From assembly GCA_903834765.1 (NCBI GenBank), contig CAILKE010000043.1, positions 106,188 through 170,187 of the forward strand: a stretch of 64,000 bases of DNA, written 5' to 3'. How positions within the stretch are numbered: position 1 is the first letter of the stretch; each line of letters opens with the position of its first letter. Position numbers and translations under genes: made by a program. The notes beneath the pieces are model-generated. The model was not told where the DNA came from. It searched no databases and worked only from the letters and a program-made list of their open reading frames with translations. The DNA is from an uncultured Bacteroidota bacterium (lineage in GTDB: Bacteria; Bacteroidota; Bacteroidia; B-17B0; Aurantibacillaceae). Below, one piece after another: positions 9,453-19,113 of the stretch.

Positions 9453-11441
9453 ATGAAAAAGACTCTTTACTTAACTCTAATTTTGTTTTCCATCGGAAAA
9501 TTAGTTGCACAACAGCATTATTGTTCACAACACAAATCTCAATATATTCATAAAAAAATGTCGGCGGTATTACCTCCAGGTTATGTGCCGCCAGAGACTA
9601 ATTATGATTTAAAATTTTATAAACTTAATCTTAATGTTGAGCGAAATACCACATTTATTAGTGGAAACGTATTAAGTAAAGCGAAGGTTATGGTTGCAAG
9701 TTTAGATTCGTTTGCCTTTTTATTGCACCAAAATTTCATAATCGACTCAGTATACGTTAACGGAGCTAAGCGAAATTTTGTTCGTCAGGATAGTTTAATT
9801 AAAGCAACAGCAGGTACGCCAATTCTTCAAAATCAATTATTTGATGCAATAGTATATTATAAAGGTTCTGCGCCAAGTGGTGGCGGGGCAGCTATTGGAG
9901 ATGGTTATAGCACCGGAACATCTGGTTCATGGGGCAATCAAGTTAGTTGGAGCTTAAGCGAAAGTTTAGTCGCTTATCAATGGTTTCCATGTAAACAAGA
10001 TTTAAGAGATAAGATTGATTCGTCGTGGGTATTCGCAACAACAGATTCTACAAACCTAGTTGGTTCTAACGGGCTATTAACAAACGTTGTTAAGGTTGGT
10101 ACAAAAAAACGTTTTGAATGGAAATCGCACAACCCAATTGATTATTATTTAATATCTGTAGCTACTGCAAAATACAAGCAATATAATTTATACGCACATC
10201 CTATGTATTTATCGCAGGATTCCATTTTTATACAAAATTTTATTTATGATAACGCCATAAATAATACTGCTTGGAATAATCAAAAAACTGCACTAAATAA
10301 AATTGTAGCTACAATTGAATTAGAATCTAAATTATTTGGTATGTATCCCTTTTATAAGGAGAAATATGGACATTGTATGGCTCCCTTTGGTGGAGGCATG
10401 GAGCATCAAACAATGACGAGTCTTGGTTTTTTTGATTTTGAAATTGATGCGCATGAGCTAGGACATCAATGGTGGGGAGATAATGTAACTTGTGCGGCTT
10501 GGAAAGATATTTTTATAAATGAAGGTTGGGCAAGTTATACCGAATATTTATGTGACCAATATTTACCAAGTATTTCTGGAACCACAGCATCTACAAAAAT
10601 GGCAACAGTTCACAATAATGTTATGTCGCAAATAGGCGGAAGTTCATATTTTACAAATGCTGATACGATGAATGCGAATGTTATTTTTGATGGCAGGTTA
10701 ACTTACGACAAAGGAAGTGCTATTATTCATAGTTTACGTTATGAAATAAATAATGACTCTGTGTTTTTTCCTGCTATTAGATCATTTCAAAATACATACA
10801 AAGGCAGTGTTGCAAGTGTTATTGAATTTAGAGATTTTATGGCAACTTATACAGGAATTAATTTTACACAGTTTTTTAATCAATGGTATTATGGACAAGG
10901 TTATCCCACCTTTGATGTTAAGTATGCAAAAACAGGTAATGTGTTTTATTTGAAATCAACACAAACACAATCGATGCCTAGCGCAACACCTTTATTTATT
11001 ACCCATGTAGATTATAGAGTTTCACGCACAGCGATGGCAGATACAGTATTAAGATTGATGCACGGACAGACCATTGAAAATTATACAGTGGCTTTAACGG
11101 GCACTGTTACTAATGTATTTGTAGATCCAGCGAATTGGATTTTAAATAAAGTGATAGGACCAGTTCAAGATAATTCTATTTTAAATGGAGTGCCTGAAAT
11201 AGAAATGGCATCTGTGTTTATTGGGCCAAATCCTACTTCCGATTTATTGTCAATAACAGTTAATAATGGCGATCAATATTCTATAGAAATAGTTGATATT
11301 ACAGGTAGACAGATTTTAACTCAATCATTTAAAAATCAAGTAGAATTCGATGTTTCTAAATATGCAAATGGTATATATAATGTAACTATCAAAAATAATC
11401 AAAACGAAATAGTGAAAACAACGAAGGTGATCAAAAATTAA
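9453..11441 (+). CDS. Secreted M1-family metallopeptidase with T9SS type A sorting domain
   Basis: The 662-residue protein has a signal peptide ending near residue 19 and an M1 aminopeptidase core. The zinc site HELGH is at residues 334-338, with the third ligand Glu357 in NEGWASYTEY, the canonical HExxH-18-E spacing. The upstream GGGMEH at 313-318 matches the GxMEN-type exopeptidase motif, with His in place of Asn. The C-terminal 80 residues form a type A T9SS sorting domain (VFIGPNPTSDLLSITV, YANGIYNVTIKNNQ, VIKN end). It should therefore be a zinc peptidase exported to the cell surface or medium, for protein scavenging. It is flanked by a strong terminator at 11465-11500. The change in the exopeptidase motif leaves substrate preference open. 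Confidence 0.92.
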   Translation: MKKTLYLTLILFSIGKLVAQQHYCSQHKSQYIHKKMSAVLPPGYVPPETNYDLKFYKLNLNVERNTTFISGNVLSKAKVMVASLDSFAFLLHQNFIIDSVYVNGAKRNFVRQDSLIKATAGTPILQNQLFDAIVYYKGSAPSGGGAAIGDGYSTGTSGSWGNQVSWSLSESLVAYQWFPCKQDLRDKIDSSWVFATTDSTNLVGSNGLLTNVVKVGTKKRFEWKSHNPIDYYLISVATAKYKQYNLYAHPMYLSQDSIFIQNFIYDNAINNTAWNNQKTALNKIVATIELESKLFGMYPFYKEKYGHCMAPFGGGMEHQTMTSLGFFDFEIDAHELGHQWWGDNVTCAAWKDIFINEGWASYTEYLCDQYLPSISGTTASTKMATVHNNVMSQIGGSSYFTNADTMNANVIFDGRLTYDKGSAIIHSLRYEINNDSVFFPAIRSFQNTYKGSVASVIEFRDFMATYTGINFTQFFNQWYYGQGYPTFDVKYAKTGNVFYLKSTQTQSMPSATPLFITHVDYRVSRTAMADTVLRLMHGQTIENYTVALTGTVTNVFVDPANWILNKVIGPVQDNSILNGVPEIEMASVFIGPNPTSDLLSITVNNGDQYSIEIVDITGRQILTQSFKNQVEFDVSKYANGIYNVTIKNNQNEIVKTTKVIKN

Positions 11442-11464
11442 CAATGTGTTTTCAAATTAATTTC

Positions 11465-11500
11465 AAAGGCCGTTTACAATATAGTAAATGGCCTTTTTTT
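11465..11500 (+). terminator. Rho-independent terminator after the M1 peptidase gene
   Basis: AAAGGCCGTTTAC at 11465-11477 pairs with GTAAATGGCCTTT at 11484-11496, giving 13 base pairs with one G-T wobble and a 6-base loop. A run of T follows to 11500. It lies 24 bases after the stop and separates two convergent genes. Confidence 0.9.
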
Positions 11501-11517
11501 CTATTGCATAAAAACGC

Positions 11518-14469
11518 TTATTTTACGTCTATTTCATCAATAAAAATAAATGCATCGCTGCCTTTTCCTTGATGCCAATCAGGAAGCTTTCCAAAAGTAT
11601 TAGCTACTACTTTAATATATCGTACAGTTGTATTAAGGATATTATTTAAACTAAAATTGCGTATTTGTATGGAGTAATCATTTGGTGTAATATCATTTTC
11701 AATTTTTCCAATAGGTGTGAATGTTATACCATCCATTGAACTATAATAATTTACTTCTTTAGGAAATATGATCCAAGATCGAGAGTCTTGCAGGTAGCTT
11801 GAGGTAATGGATTGAATAGATTTTTCTTTTCCTAAATCAATAATGCATTCAAAGTTTTGTGATTGATAACCTTGCCAACCGCCAGTTCTCCAATTAACGA
11901 TTCCATGAACACCATCAATAATTCCATCACCCCCACCTGCTGTATATTGTTTGTTATAAGTTGATTTTAAAATAATTTTCCAATCGGGATGCGGTAACTT
12001 ATAAAAGCTCCCTGATGTTATAAAACTTTGTTCTTTCTTATCATTAATGGAAATGGCTTTAATCGTTTTTACTTCTGTGATGTTAATAGGTCCAGAATAT
12101 TGTGTTGATGTTATAGATGGAATTGATCCATCAGTCGTATAATATACGTTACAATGTTGAGATATGTTTTTTAGTTCTATCCTTAAATTATCCTTAAAAA
12201 AAACTGAAGGTGATTGAATGATCGGAGAAATTACAAAATCAAGAGGCGTTTCATATTGTGCTCTTTTTTTAATAACGTTAGGTGTTTTGCCTTTAGCTGT
12301 TGGACTCATTTCAAAACTAACTTTGAGGCCGTTCATCATACCTGATTTATCCGCTAATTCAGGGTAATTTATTGTTGATCCGGATAAAGTCTTATCATTT
12401 ACTAATACCTTAGATACATAATGGTTTTTATCGCTATAATTTTTTGTAAACAGACTAATGGTTTTCCCGTTTTCCAAGTGGATATTACATGATGGAAAAA
12501 TGGGCGATCCTAATTCATAAGTTACTGAGCCTGGACATACAGGATAAAAGCCCATAGAACTGAGCACATACCAAGCACTCATTTGACCACAATCTTCATT
12601 ACCAATCAATCCATCAGGCGCATTTTTATAAAAGTTGGATAAGATTTGACGAATGTGTTGTTGAGCTTTGAAAGGTTTGCCTATAAAATTATACAAATAA
12701 GCCATGTGATGGCTAGGCTCGTTACCTTGAGCATATTGCCCTATAAGCCCTGTAATATCAGCTTGTTCGCGACCAGTCGTTTTTGAATTAGCATGAAATA
12801 ATTCGTCTAATTTTTTTTCAAAAGCATTGTTGCCACCCATCATATCTATTAAACCGTATACATCATGAGGAACAAAGAAAGTGTATTGCCATGAGTTGCC
12901 TTCGGTAAAATTATTATTTACTTCACTTGGATCAAAAGGTGTTAACCAACCACCATTTTTTTTGGGACGCATAAATCCAGTAGTTGGATCAAAAGTGTTT
13001 TTCCAATTCTGTGAACGTTTGATAAAATAATTATACTCATTTGTTTTGCCTAATAAATTTGCCATTTGCGCAATACACCAATCATCATATGCATATTCTA
13101 AAGTTTTAGAAACGCTTTCCGGCTCATCCTCTAAGGTGATTACACCATTTTGTTTGTAAGCTTGTAAACCCAAATGATCTAACATCGCACTATGTTTACT
13201 TGCCTCAAACGCTTTGTTATAATCAAAGCCTTTTATGCCTTTTACCATAGCATCTGCAATAACGCTTACGGCATGATAACCAATCATACAATCTGTTTCA
13301 TTACTTGCTAATTCCCAAACAGGAAGCCTTCCTCCTTGTTCGTATTGAGCTAAAAAGGTATTAATGAAATCACTTGTGCGCTTTTGATCAATAATGGTGT
13401 AGAGTGGATGCGCAGCTCTAAATGTATCCCATAAAGAAAAAACAGAGTAATACGTAAAGCCTTCTGCTTTATGAATCTTGTTGTCTCTGCCACGATACAT
13501 ACCATCCACATCCATTGCTATATTAGGTTGTATCATGGTATGATATAAGGCAGTATAAAAAATAGTTAGTTTTTCTATATCACTGGAGCCTATTTCTATT
13601 TTAGCTAATTCCTTATACCATAAAGCTTCTGCATTTGATTTTGTTTTTCCGAAATCCCAACCTGGCAATTCTTGTAACATGTTTTTTTTAGCACCCTCAA
13701 CACTTACAGCAGAAATGCCAACCTTGAGCAAGATTGCTTTTTTAGTATTTGCAAACGTAAAAATTGTTTTTACATTTTCACCACTATATAGATTTTCTTT
13801 AGATTGTTGGTAATTTAAACTAGTATCATTAATAAATGTTTCTGACGTAAAATCTTCGGAAAACTCTGCTACAAAATAGATATATTGATCTGTTGCCCAA
13901 GCTTCGCTTCTGCGGAAACCTTCTATTGTTCTTGGGCCAGTAATTTTAACATAGGACTCTAACGTTTTATCACGATGCGTTAAATCTAAAATAACCTGGG
14001 CTGGTTTATTTTGAGGAAACGTATACCGATGTAAACCTACTCTTGTAGTTGCTGTTAATTCAGCAGAAATGCCATTATTTAATTTTACAGAATAATAGCC
14101 TGCAGATGCCTTTTCATTTGTATGAGAGAATTTGGAAGCATAATTTTTATGATTAGTAGTTAATGCGCCATTAAATGGCATAAACATAATATCTCCGTAA
14201 TCGCTACAGCCAGTGCCATTTAAGTGCGTGTGCGTAAAGCCATATATGATGCTATCGCTATAATGATAACCACTACAACCATCCCAACTTCCATCAATGC
14301 GTGTATCTGGGCTTAATTGCACCATGCCAAAAGGAACAGTAGCTCCAGGATAGGTATGGCCATGTCCCCCTGTTCCAATAAAGGGATTTACATAAGTTTC
14401 GTAATTAACAGTTTGCGCAATACCAATAAAGCACCATAGATTAATTATGACAAAAAGCGTTTTCATCAT
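11518..14469 (-). CDS. GH92 family glycosidase (alpha-mannosidase) with C-terminal accessory domains
   Basis: The 983-residue protein has a signal peptide and a GH92 catalytic region over roughly residues 20-720. Family blocks seen are FIGTGGHGHTYPGATVPFG, HTHLNGTGCSDYGD, YSVFSLWDTFRAAHPL, and near the end GLIGNEDCGQMSAWYVLSS. GH92 enzymes are calcium-dependent exo-alpha-mannosidases that trim N-glycans and other mannosides. After the catalytic part comes a CHB_HEX_C-like stretch (VYYTTDGSIPS, about 770-780), then an F5/8 type C-like region (about 835-980, with RTGGWQGYQSQNFECIIDLG) that probably binds sugar. No T9SS sorting domain is present, so it may be periplasmic. It follows a small gene by three bases. 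The linkage cleaved cannot be read from sequence. Confidence 0.93.
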   Translation of the reverse strand: MMKTLFVIINLWCFIGIAQTVNYETYVNPFIGTGGHGHTYPGATVPFGMVQLSPDTRIDGSWDGCSGYHYSDSIIYGFTHTHLNGTGCSDYGDIMFMPFNGALTTNHKNYASKFSHTNEKASAGYYSVKLNNGISAELTATTRVGLHRYTFPQNKPAQVILDLTHRDKTLESYVKITGPRTIEGFRRSEAWATDQYIYFVAEFSEDFTSETFINDTSLNYQQSKENLYSGENVKTIFTFANTKKAILLKVGISAVSVEGAKKNMLQELPGWDFGKTKSNAEALWYKELAKIEIGSSDIEKLTIFYTALYHTMIQPNIAMDVDGMYRGRDNKIHKAEGFTYYSVFSLWDTFRAAHPLYTIIDQKRTSDFINTFLAQYEQGGRLPVWELASNETDCMIGYHAVSVIADAMVKGIKGFDYNKAFEASKHSAMLDHLGLQAYKQNGVITLEDEPESVSKTLEYAYDDWCIAQMANLLGKTNEYNYFIKRSQNWKNTFDPTTGFMRPKKNGGWLTPFDPSEVNNNFTEGNSWQYTFFVPHDVYGLIDMMGGNNAFEKKLDELFHANSKTTGREQADITGLIGQYAQGNEPSHHMAYLYNFIGKPFKAQQHIRQILSNFYKNAPDGLIGNEDCGQMSAWYVLSSMGFYPVCPGSVTYELGSPIFPSCNIHLENGKTISLFTKNYSDKNHYVSKVLVNDKTLSGSTINYPELADKSGMMNGLKVSFEMSPTAKGKTPNVIKKRAQYETPLDFVISPIIQSPSVFFKDNLRIELKNISQHCNVYYTTDGSIPSITSTQYSGPINITEVKTIKAISINDKKEQSFITSGSFYKLPHPDWKIILKSTYNKQYTAGGGDGIIDGVHGIVNWRTGGWQGYQSQNFECIIDLGKEKSIQSITSSYLQDSRSWIIFPKEVNYYSSMDGITFTPIGKIENDITPNDYSIQIRNFSLNNILNTTVRYIKVVANTFGKLPDWHQGKGSDAFIFIDEIDVK

Positions 14470-14472
14470 TCG

Positions 14473-14925
14473 TTATTCCTCTTCGTCGTCATTTACAAAT
14501 CCTAACAATTCTTGAGGATAATCATCTTTTAAAATGTATACGCCTTCCATGGGATTTACAATTTCTTTTACGCTTTTTAAATGCACATTAAAATAAAATC
14601 CGTCTTTCGTATCAACCTTTGTTGTTTTGCTTATGGCTTTTTTAGAAAAAGGAATGAGTGTTTGAGTGCCATTATCCATAGTACATTCAAGGACTGTCAT
14701 TTCTGGAATTTCGAAACAAAACTCATCATCGTCGTCGTATAATCCTTTCAATAAATACGTCGTGTTATTAGTTACTTTAAAGTTAGTGACGTTGCCTTGA
14801 ACTTCAAATTCATCTTCCCACAAATATTTAATATTGTCTTCTGTCTCTTCGCCTTCGTTGTCTTTGTCGGCATATGCTTGATTATATTTAGAGTTTACAA
14901 GTTTTACGTTGATTGTTACTTTCAT
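14473..14925 (-). CDS. Hypothetical acidic 150-residue protein
   Basis: Not recognised. The 150-residue product lacks a signal peptide and membrane segments. It is rich in Asp and Glu, with a cluster near residues 17-30 (YADKDNEGEETEDNIKY), DDDDEF in the middle and an acidic DDEEE tail. Alternating hydrophobic residues suggest beta strands. It ends three bases before the GH92 gene on the same strand, so the two may be co-transcribed, but one is predicted cytosolic and the other exported. Codon and base use look like those of its neighbours. Confidence 0.7.
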   Translation of the reverse strand: MKVTINVKLVNSKYNQAYADKDNEGEETEDNIKYLWEDEFEVQGNVTNFKVTNNTTYLLKGLYDDDDEFCFEIPEMTVLECTMDNGTQTLIPFSKKAISKTTKVDTKDGFYFNVHLKSVKEIVNPMEGVYILKDDYPQELLGFVNDDEEE

Positions 14926-15107
14926 GTGGTCTTGATATTTATTTTACAGGCGAATATACAAATCTTTTAAGGTCGCTGTTTGAATAATTTTAAGTTTATA
15001 GTGTTTCTAAAACATGAGAATTAGCAATAGATTCAGTCTTTTTTAAGATAATCAACACTCTAAAAGTAATTTATTTATAGTACTTTTACCTCTTTATATT
15101 AAACGCT

Positions 15108-15776
15108 ATGCCTAGTAAACTAGAAAAATTTGCCGACTTAAAAACGTTTTCTAATTGTTTTGATTTATTTTTTAAAGATTTAGACACACTATTTGTTAAT
15201 AAAGGAAATTGGCATGCGAAAGCTTTTAAAAATAATAATCCCATAGTTCTAGAATTGGGCTGTGGCAAGGGGGAATACACAATTGGCTTGGCAGAAAAAA
15301 CCCCAACTAAAAATTTTATAGGTGTTGATATTAAAGGCAATAGAATTTGGTCAGGTGCAAAACAAGCTATTGAGAATAAACTAAGCAATGTGGCCTTTTT
15401 GAGAACCAAAATAGATTTCACTGATTATTGTTTTGCAGAAAATGAAGTATCTGAAATTTGGATTACCTTTCCTGATCCTCAGCCACAAAAAGCAAGGGCT
15501 CGCCAACGCTTAACAAACCCCATTTTTTTGAACCGCTATAAAACCATTTTAAAACCAGGGGGTTTAGTGCATTTAAAAACGGATAGCACTAGCATGTATG
15601 AGTACACGCTTGAAGTGATTAAAGAAAATAACCATGCGCTTTTATTTTCGACTGATAATTTATATCAAAACTGTCCTGCTGATAGACAAGAACTCATTGC
15701 CATTAAAACCCATTACGAGAAACTATTTACAGACAAAGGAGAAGACATCAAATACTGTTGTTTTCAACTTAATTAG
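15108..15776 (+). CDS. trmB: tRNA (guanine(46)-N7)-methyltransferase
   Basis: The 222-residue protein is TrmB, a SAM-dependent Rossmann-fold enzyme that makes m7G46 in the variable loop of tRNAs. Motif I LELGCGKGEY is at residues 48-57. The family block WITFPDPQPQKARARQRL is central to tRNA binding and catalysis, and the later GGLVHLKTDS is also diagnostic. Length is typical. It is the first gene of a plus-strand run, with lgt 52 bases downstream. Confident. Confidence 0.95.
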   Translation: MPSKLEKFADLKTFSNCFDLFFKDLDTLFVNKGNWHAKAFKNNNPIVLELGCGKGEYTIGLAEKTPTKNFIGVDIKGNRIWSGAKQAIENKLSNVAFLRTKIDFTDYCFAENEVSEIWITFPDPQPQKARARQRLTNPIFLNRYKTILKPGGLVHLKTDSTSMYEYTLEVIKENNHALLFSTDNLYQNCPADRQELIAIKTHYEKLFTDKGEDIKYCCFQLN

Positions 15777-15828
15777 ACATAGTTGCTGTCAAAATAAAAG
15801 TAAAAATTATTAATTATATTTAGAGTCT

Positions 15829-16701
15829 ATGCAAGCATTATTTATTACTTGGAATCCAAGTCCAGATATTTTTACGATACCCTTTATTGATTGGCCAGTG
15901 CGTTGGTATGGCCTTTCGTGGGCCTTAGCATTTATTGGTTGTCATTTTTTTATGAATCGTATTTTTAGAGCAGAAGGACGTACTGATAAACAATTAGACA
16001 GTTTAACGCTTTATATTGTTATAGCTACAATTTTGGGAGCAAGATTAGGGCATTGCTTATTTTATCAACCTGAATACTACTTAGCAAACCCCTTAGATAT
16101 TTTAAAAATATATGAAGGAGGTTTGGCCAGTCATGGCGGTGCAATTGGAATTATTATAGGTATGTGGCTATATTGCCGAAGCACTAAAGAAAAGTGGATG
16201 TGGCTTTTTGACAGACTTGTGGTAGTAGTTCCCTTTGCGTCTTTTATGATTCGTTTTGGTAATTTGATGAACTCCGAAATAGTGGGAAAACCTACTACAT
16301 TGCCTTGGGGGTTCAAGTTTCCGAATAATGACGAAGATTTTATGAATTTAAAAAATGCTGGAATAGAAATTCCGGCTCGTCATCCCTCACAGTTATACGA
16401 AGCCTTGTTTTATATATTGTTATTTATATTCTTTTACTGGCTTTGGAAAAACAAACGCAATCAATTCGGTCAAGGATTTATGTTTGGATTATTTTGCGTT
16501 ATCATGTTTTCATTTAGATTTTTAGTAGAATGTTTAAAAGAAAATCAAGTGAGTTCAGAGGCTACTCAATTAATCAATAATGGACAAATTTTAAGTATCC
16601 CTTTTGTATTAGTCGGTATATTTATGATGATTAGATCCAAAAAATTAGGCACACATCAACCAATACAGTCTAACACTTCAATTAACGAAACCAATAAATA
16701 A
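15829..16701 (+). CDS. lgt: Prolipoprotein diacylglyceryl transferase
   Basis: The 290-residue integral inner-membrane enzyme moves diacylglycerol from phosphatidylglycerol to the lipobox cysteine of prolipoproteins. The Lgt signature is seen at residues 142-155 (RFGNLMNSEIVGKP), and GGLASHGGAIGI at 97-108 holds the conserved histidine region. RHPSQLYEALFY is another family block. About seven hydrophobic segments are present. It overlaps the next gene by one base (TAATG), so translation is probably coupled. Lipoproteins in this window, such as GldH, would be its clients. Confidence 0.96.
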   Translation: MQALFITWNPSPDIFTIPFIDWPVRWYGLSWALAFIGCHFFMNRIFRAEGRTDKQLDSLTLYIVIATILGARLGHCLFYQPEYYLANPLDILKIYEGGLASHGGAIGIIIGMWLYCRSTKEKWMWLFDRLVVVVPFASFMIRFGNLMNSEIVGKPTTLPWGFKFPNNDEDFMNLKNAGIEIPARHPSQLYEALFYILLFIFFYWLWKNKRNQFGQGFMFGLFCVIMFSFRFLVECLKENQVSSEATQLINNGQILSIPFVLVGIFMMIRSKKLGTHQPIQSNTSINETNK

Positions 16702-17159
16702 TGGCATTACCAAGCACGTTCGATCATAAAACAACACAACAACATTTACAGCGTTTAGATAAATTAACTAACGCAACAAAACCACAATGGGGTAAAATGA
16801 ATGCTGCTCAAATGTTAGCCCATCTTAATGTGACTTATGATTTGGCATATGAACGTAAAAAAATGAACACTAATTTTTTTACAGCACTTATGCTTAAATT
16901 AATTGTAAAAGGCATTGTTACTGGAGAAAAATCATATCCCCGGAATTCCCGCACAGGAGCTGAGTTTCTGATTGCTGATGAGAGGGATTTTGAAAAGGAA
17001 AAAGCGATATTCATTTCCAACATTAAGGACACTGAAATGAAAGGAGTTACTTATTTTGAAGGTAAAAATAATCAAGCTTTTGGGCGATTAACAGCTCTGC
17101 AATGGAGCAATCAATTTTATAAACATATTGAACATCATTTCGAGCAATTTGCCTTGTAA
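16701..17159 (+). CDS. DUF1569/DinB-like small protein
   Basis: The 152-residue cytosolic protein resembles the DUF1569 branch of the DinB-like four-helix proteins. Key phrases are the opening [24 protein letters not shown] and the C-terminal [19 protein letters not shown], with histidines placed like the metal ligands of DinB folds. Its biochemical role is unknown. The start codon overlaps the stop of lgt (TAATG). The 3' end precedes panD by 55 bases. Confidence 0.75.
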   Translation: MALPSTFDHKTTQQHLQRLDKLTNATKPQWGKMNAAQMLAHLNVTYDLAYERKKMNTNFFTALMLKLIVKGIVTGEKSYPRNSRTGAEFLIADERDFEKEKAIFISNIKDTEMKGVTYFEGKNNQAFGRLTALQWSNQFYKHIEHHFEQFAL

Positions 17160-17198
17160 TAATGAACGTATAAATCCATACACTATTTACTTTTTTAG

Positions 17199-17206
17199 TA
17201 CATTTG
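17199..17206 (+). promoter_or_regulatory. Candidate -7 box (TACATTTG) just upstream of panD
   Basis: Exact TAnnTTTG match ending six bases before the ATG pair at 17212/17215. If used, transcription would start at or within a few bases of the start codon, giving a leaderless or nearly leaderless panD message. No TTG element is visible at the usual -33 spacing. Confidence 0.35.
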
Positions 17207-17214
17207 CCCCCATG

Positions 17215-17565
17215 ATGCAAATTCAAGTAATGAAATCTAAGCTGCACTGTGTTACAGTTACACAAGCTGAATTAGACTATATAGGAAGCATTACCATTGA
17301 TGAAAATTTGATGGATGCTGCCAATTTAATCGAAAACGAACAAGTACATATTTTAAATAAAAATAATGGACATCGTTTTATCACCTATGTTTTAAAAGGA
17401 GACAGAGGGTCTGGTGTTATTTGTTTAAATGGACCCGCTGCTAAACTTGTAAATTTGGGTGACGTGGTTATTGTTATTTCTTATGCTAGTATGGACTTTG
17501 AAGCTGCTAAAACTTTTAAGCCTTGGGTTGTTTTTCCAGATACCGAAACTAACCGTTTAAAATAA
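17215..17565 (+). CDS. panD: Aspartate 1-decarboxylase (pyruvoyl enzyme)
   Basis: The 116-residue product is PanD, which decarboxylates aspartate to beta-alanine for pantothenate and CoA synthesis. With the start at 17215 the sequence begins [20 protein letters not shown]. The self-cleavage site Gly24-Ser25 falls exactly in YIGSITID, which generates the pyruvoyl group. Tyr58-type and NGPAA elements follow. The frame is open upstream to 17128, but that extension overlaps the previous gene and adds non-family sequence. Four bases separate its stop from the next gene, so it is co-transcribed with the flippase-like gene. Confidence 0.96.
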   Translation: MQIQVMKSKLHCVTVTQAELDYIGSITIDENLMDAANLIENEQVHILNKNNGHRFITYVLKGDRGSGVICLNGPAAKLVNLGDVVIVISYASMDFEAAKTFKPWVVFPDTETNRLK

Positions 17566-17569
17566 AACA

Positions 17570-18592
17570 GTGAACAAACAAGCCAAATCAATCATACAGT
17601 TTATTGTATTACTCGGTGTAGGTATCTTGCTGGCTTGGTTATCTATAAATTCTGTTTGGGCAGACAGGGATAAGATTGTAAATTCGTTTAAAACCGCTAA
17701 TTATTTTTGGGTAGGGATTTCTATTTTGATTTCATTATTTAGTCATTTTTTAAGAGCTTATCGTTGGAATTATTTATTAAAACCTTTGGGATATTCTGTA
17801 AAACCAATCAATTCAATAGGTGCTGTGTTAGTAGGGTATTTTGCTAATTACGGATTACCTCGTATGGGAGAGCTTACACGCTGCACCTTGGTTGCTAAGT
17901 ATGATGATGTGCCTTTTGAAGTAGCATTAGGGACAGTTATTACAGAACGTATAGTTGATATGTTATTATTACTACTTATTTTTTTCCTAACCCTATTTGC
18001 TCAATTCAATCAATTAAAGAGTTTAGCCGTCGAATATATTTTAACGCCGCTTACATCTAAATTACAAGCAATTTCAGCCAATCCGATGGGTATGATTATA
18101 TTATCCATAGTAGTTTTGTGTATGATTATTGGCTTCATGTTAATACGAAAAAAGCTAGCAATATTATTAAAAGGAAAATTTGGAAATATTATTTTAGGAT
18201 TTGGAAAGGGATTAAGCTCAGTAAAAGATATTGATAAGAAATTTCAATTTATTGCATTAAGCTTTGCTATATGGGCTTCATATTTTTATAGTTTATATGT
18301 TTGTTTCTTTGCATTTACTGGCACAGCACAATTGGGACACTCGGAATGTTTGGTATTATTGCTCTTTGGAACCTTTGGCGTGGTGTTTTCTCCTGGTGGA
18401 TTAGGAGCTTATCCTGCTATTATTTCAGGACTTTTAATTTACACCTATCATGTTGATAAAATTTCTGCAGTAGCTTTTCCATGGATGGGATGGGCTTCTC
18501 AGTTTATTTTAATTGTTGTACTTGGATTATTAAGTTTAATTCTCCTTCCCATCATTAATAAAAACAAAACTACCGATGAGCTTTCATCATGA
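17570..18592 (+). CDS. Lysylphosphatidylglycerol synthase-type transmembrane protein (UPF0104, flippase-like)
   Basis: The 340-residue protein has about eight membrane helices. It carries the UPF0104/LPG_synthase_TM signatures: LSINSVWADRDKIV at the N terminus, FLRAYRWNYLL, and VGYFANYGLPRMGELTRC, which matches the family NxxLPxRxGExxR block. FSPGGLGAYPAIISG comes near the C terminus. There is no cytosolic synthetase domain, so it is the flippase-like half only. The start is a GTG four bases after the panD stop. The 3' end overlaps rfaE2 by 17 bases, so it sits inside a tight operon. Substrate unknown; a lipid or lipid-linked molecule is inferred from the family. Confidence 0.85.
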   Translation: MNKQAKSIIQFIVLLGVGILLAWLSINSVWADRDKIVNSFKTANYFWVGISILISLFSHFLRAYRWNYLLKPLGYSVKPINSIGAVLVGYFANYGLPRMGELTRCTLVAKYDDVPFEVALGTVITERIVDMLLLLLIFFLTLFAQFNQLKSLAVEYILTPLTSKLQAISANPMGMIILSIVVLCMIIGFMLIRKKLAILLKGKFGNIILGFGKGLSSVKDIDKKFQFIALSFAIWASYFYSLYVCFFAFTGTAQLGHSECLVLLLFGTFGVVFSPGGLGAYPAIISGLLIYTYHVDKISAVAFPWMGWASQFILIVVLGLLSLILLPIINKNKTTDELSS

Positions 18593-19067
18593 ACTAACAG
18601 CCAAACAATTTACAAAAGAAAATTTAAAACCTCTTTTGGAAAACCTGACTCATCAAGGTAAAAAAATAGTTTTCACAAATGGTTGTTTTGATATTTTGCA
18701 TCGCGGTCACGTTGAGTATTTATGTCAGGCGCGTGATTTAGGAGATTATTTGGTACTAGGATTAAACACCGATGCTTCCGTAAAACGTTTAGGTAAATCT
18801 CCCGAAAGACCTATTAATGCAGAAGACACTAGAGCTCTTATATTAGCAGGATTGGAATGCATAGATGCAGTTGTCTTGTTTAATGAAGACACTCCTCTTG
18901 AATTAATCACCTTTTTACAACCTGATATATTAGTAAAAGGAAATGATTATAAAGCAGAGGAAATTGTTGGTTATGATATAGTTACTGCCAAAGGAGGTAA
19001 AGTAATTACTATTAATTTAGTAGAAGGATTTTCTACTACTTCATTAATAGATAAAATGAAGAAATAG
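18576..19067 (+). CDS. rfaE2: D-glycero-beta-D-manno-heptose 1-phosphate adenylyltransferase
   Basis: The 163-residue protein is the stand-alone nucleotidyltransferase half of HldE. It transfers AMP from ATP to heptose 1-phosphate to give ADP-heptose for LPS core. The TNGCFDILHRGHVEYL block at residues 34-49 carries the HxGH nucleotide-binding motif (HRGH, 42-45). Further blocks are LGLNTDASVKRLGK and DILVKGNDY. The GFSTTSLIDKM end fits the ISxTxxRxK-type motif region of the family. It overlaps the previous gene by 17 bases. The kinase half (RfaE1) is not in the window. Confidence 0.92.
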   Translation: MSFHHELTAKQFTKENLKPLLENLTHQGKKIVFTNGCFDILHRGHVEYLCQARDLGDYLVLGLNTDASVKRLGKSPERPINAEDTRALILAGLECIDAVVLFNEDTPLELITFLQPDILVKGNDYKAEEIVGYDIVTAKGGKVITINLVEGFSTTSLIDKMKK

Positions 19068-19113
19068 TTTTTGTTTTTATAAGCACATTACATAATCGCT
19101 CTATTTATTAAGT

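Noticed and set aside
15086..15421. 111-codon minus-strand open frame
   Set aside because: It is antisense to trmB, which carries unambiguous motifs.
17128..17214. Upstream extension of panD by 29 codons
   Set aside because: PanD always begins close to the MQI-type start, and the Gly24-Ser25 cleavage position fits only the start at 17215.
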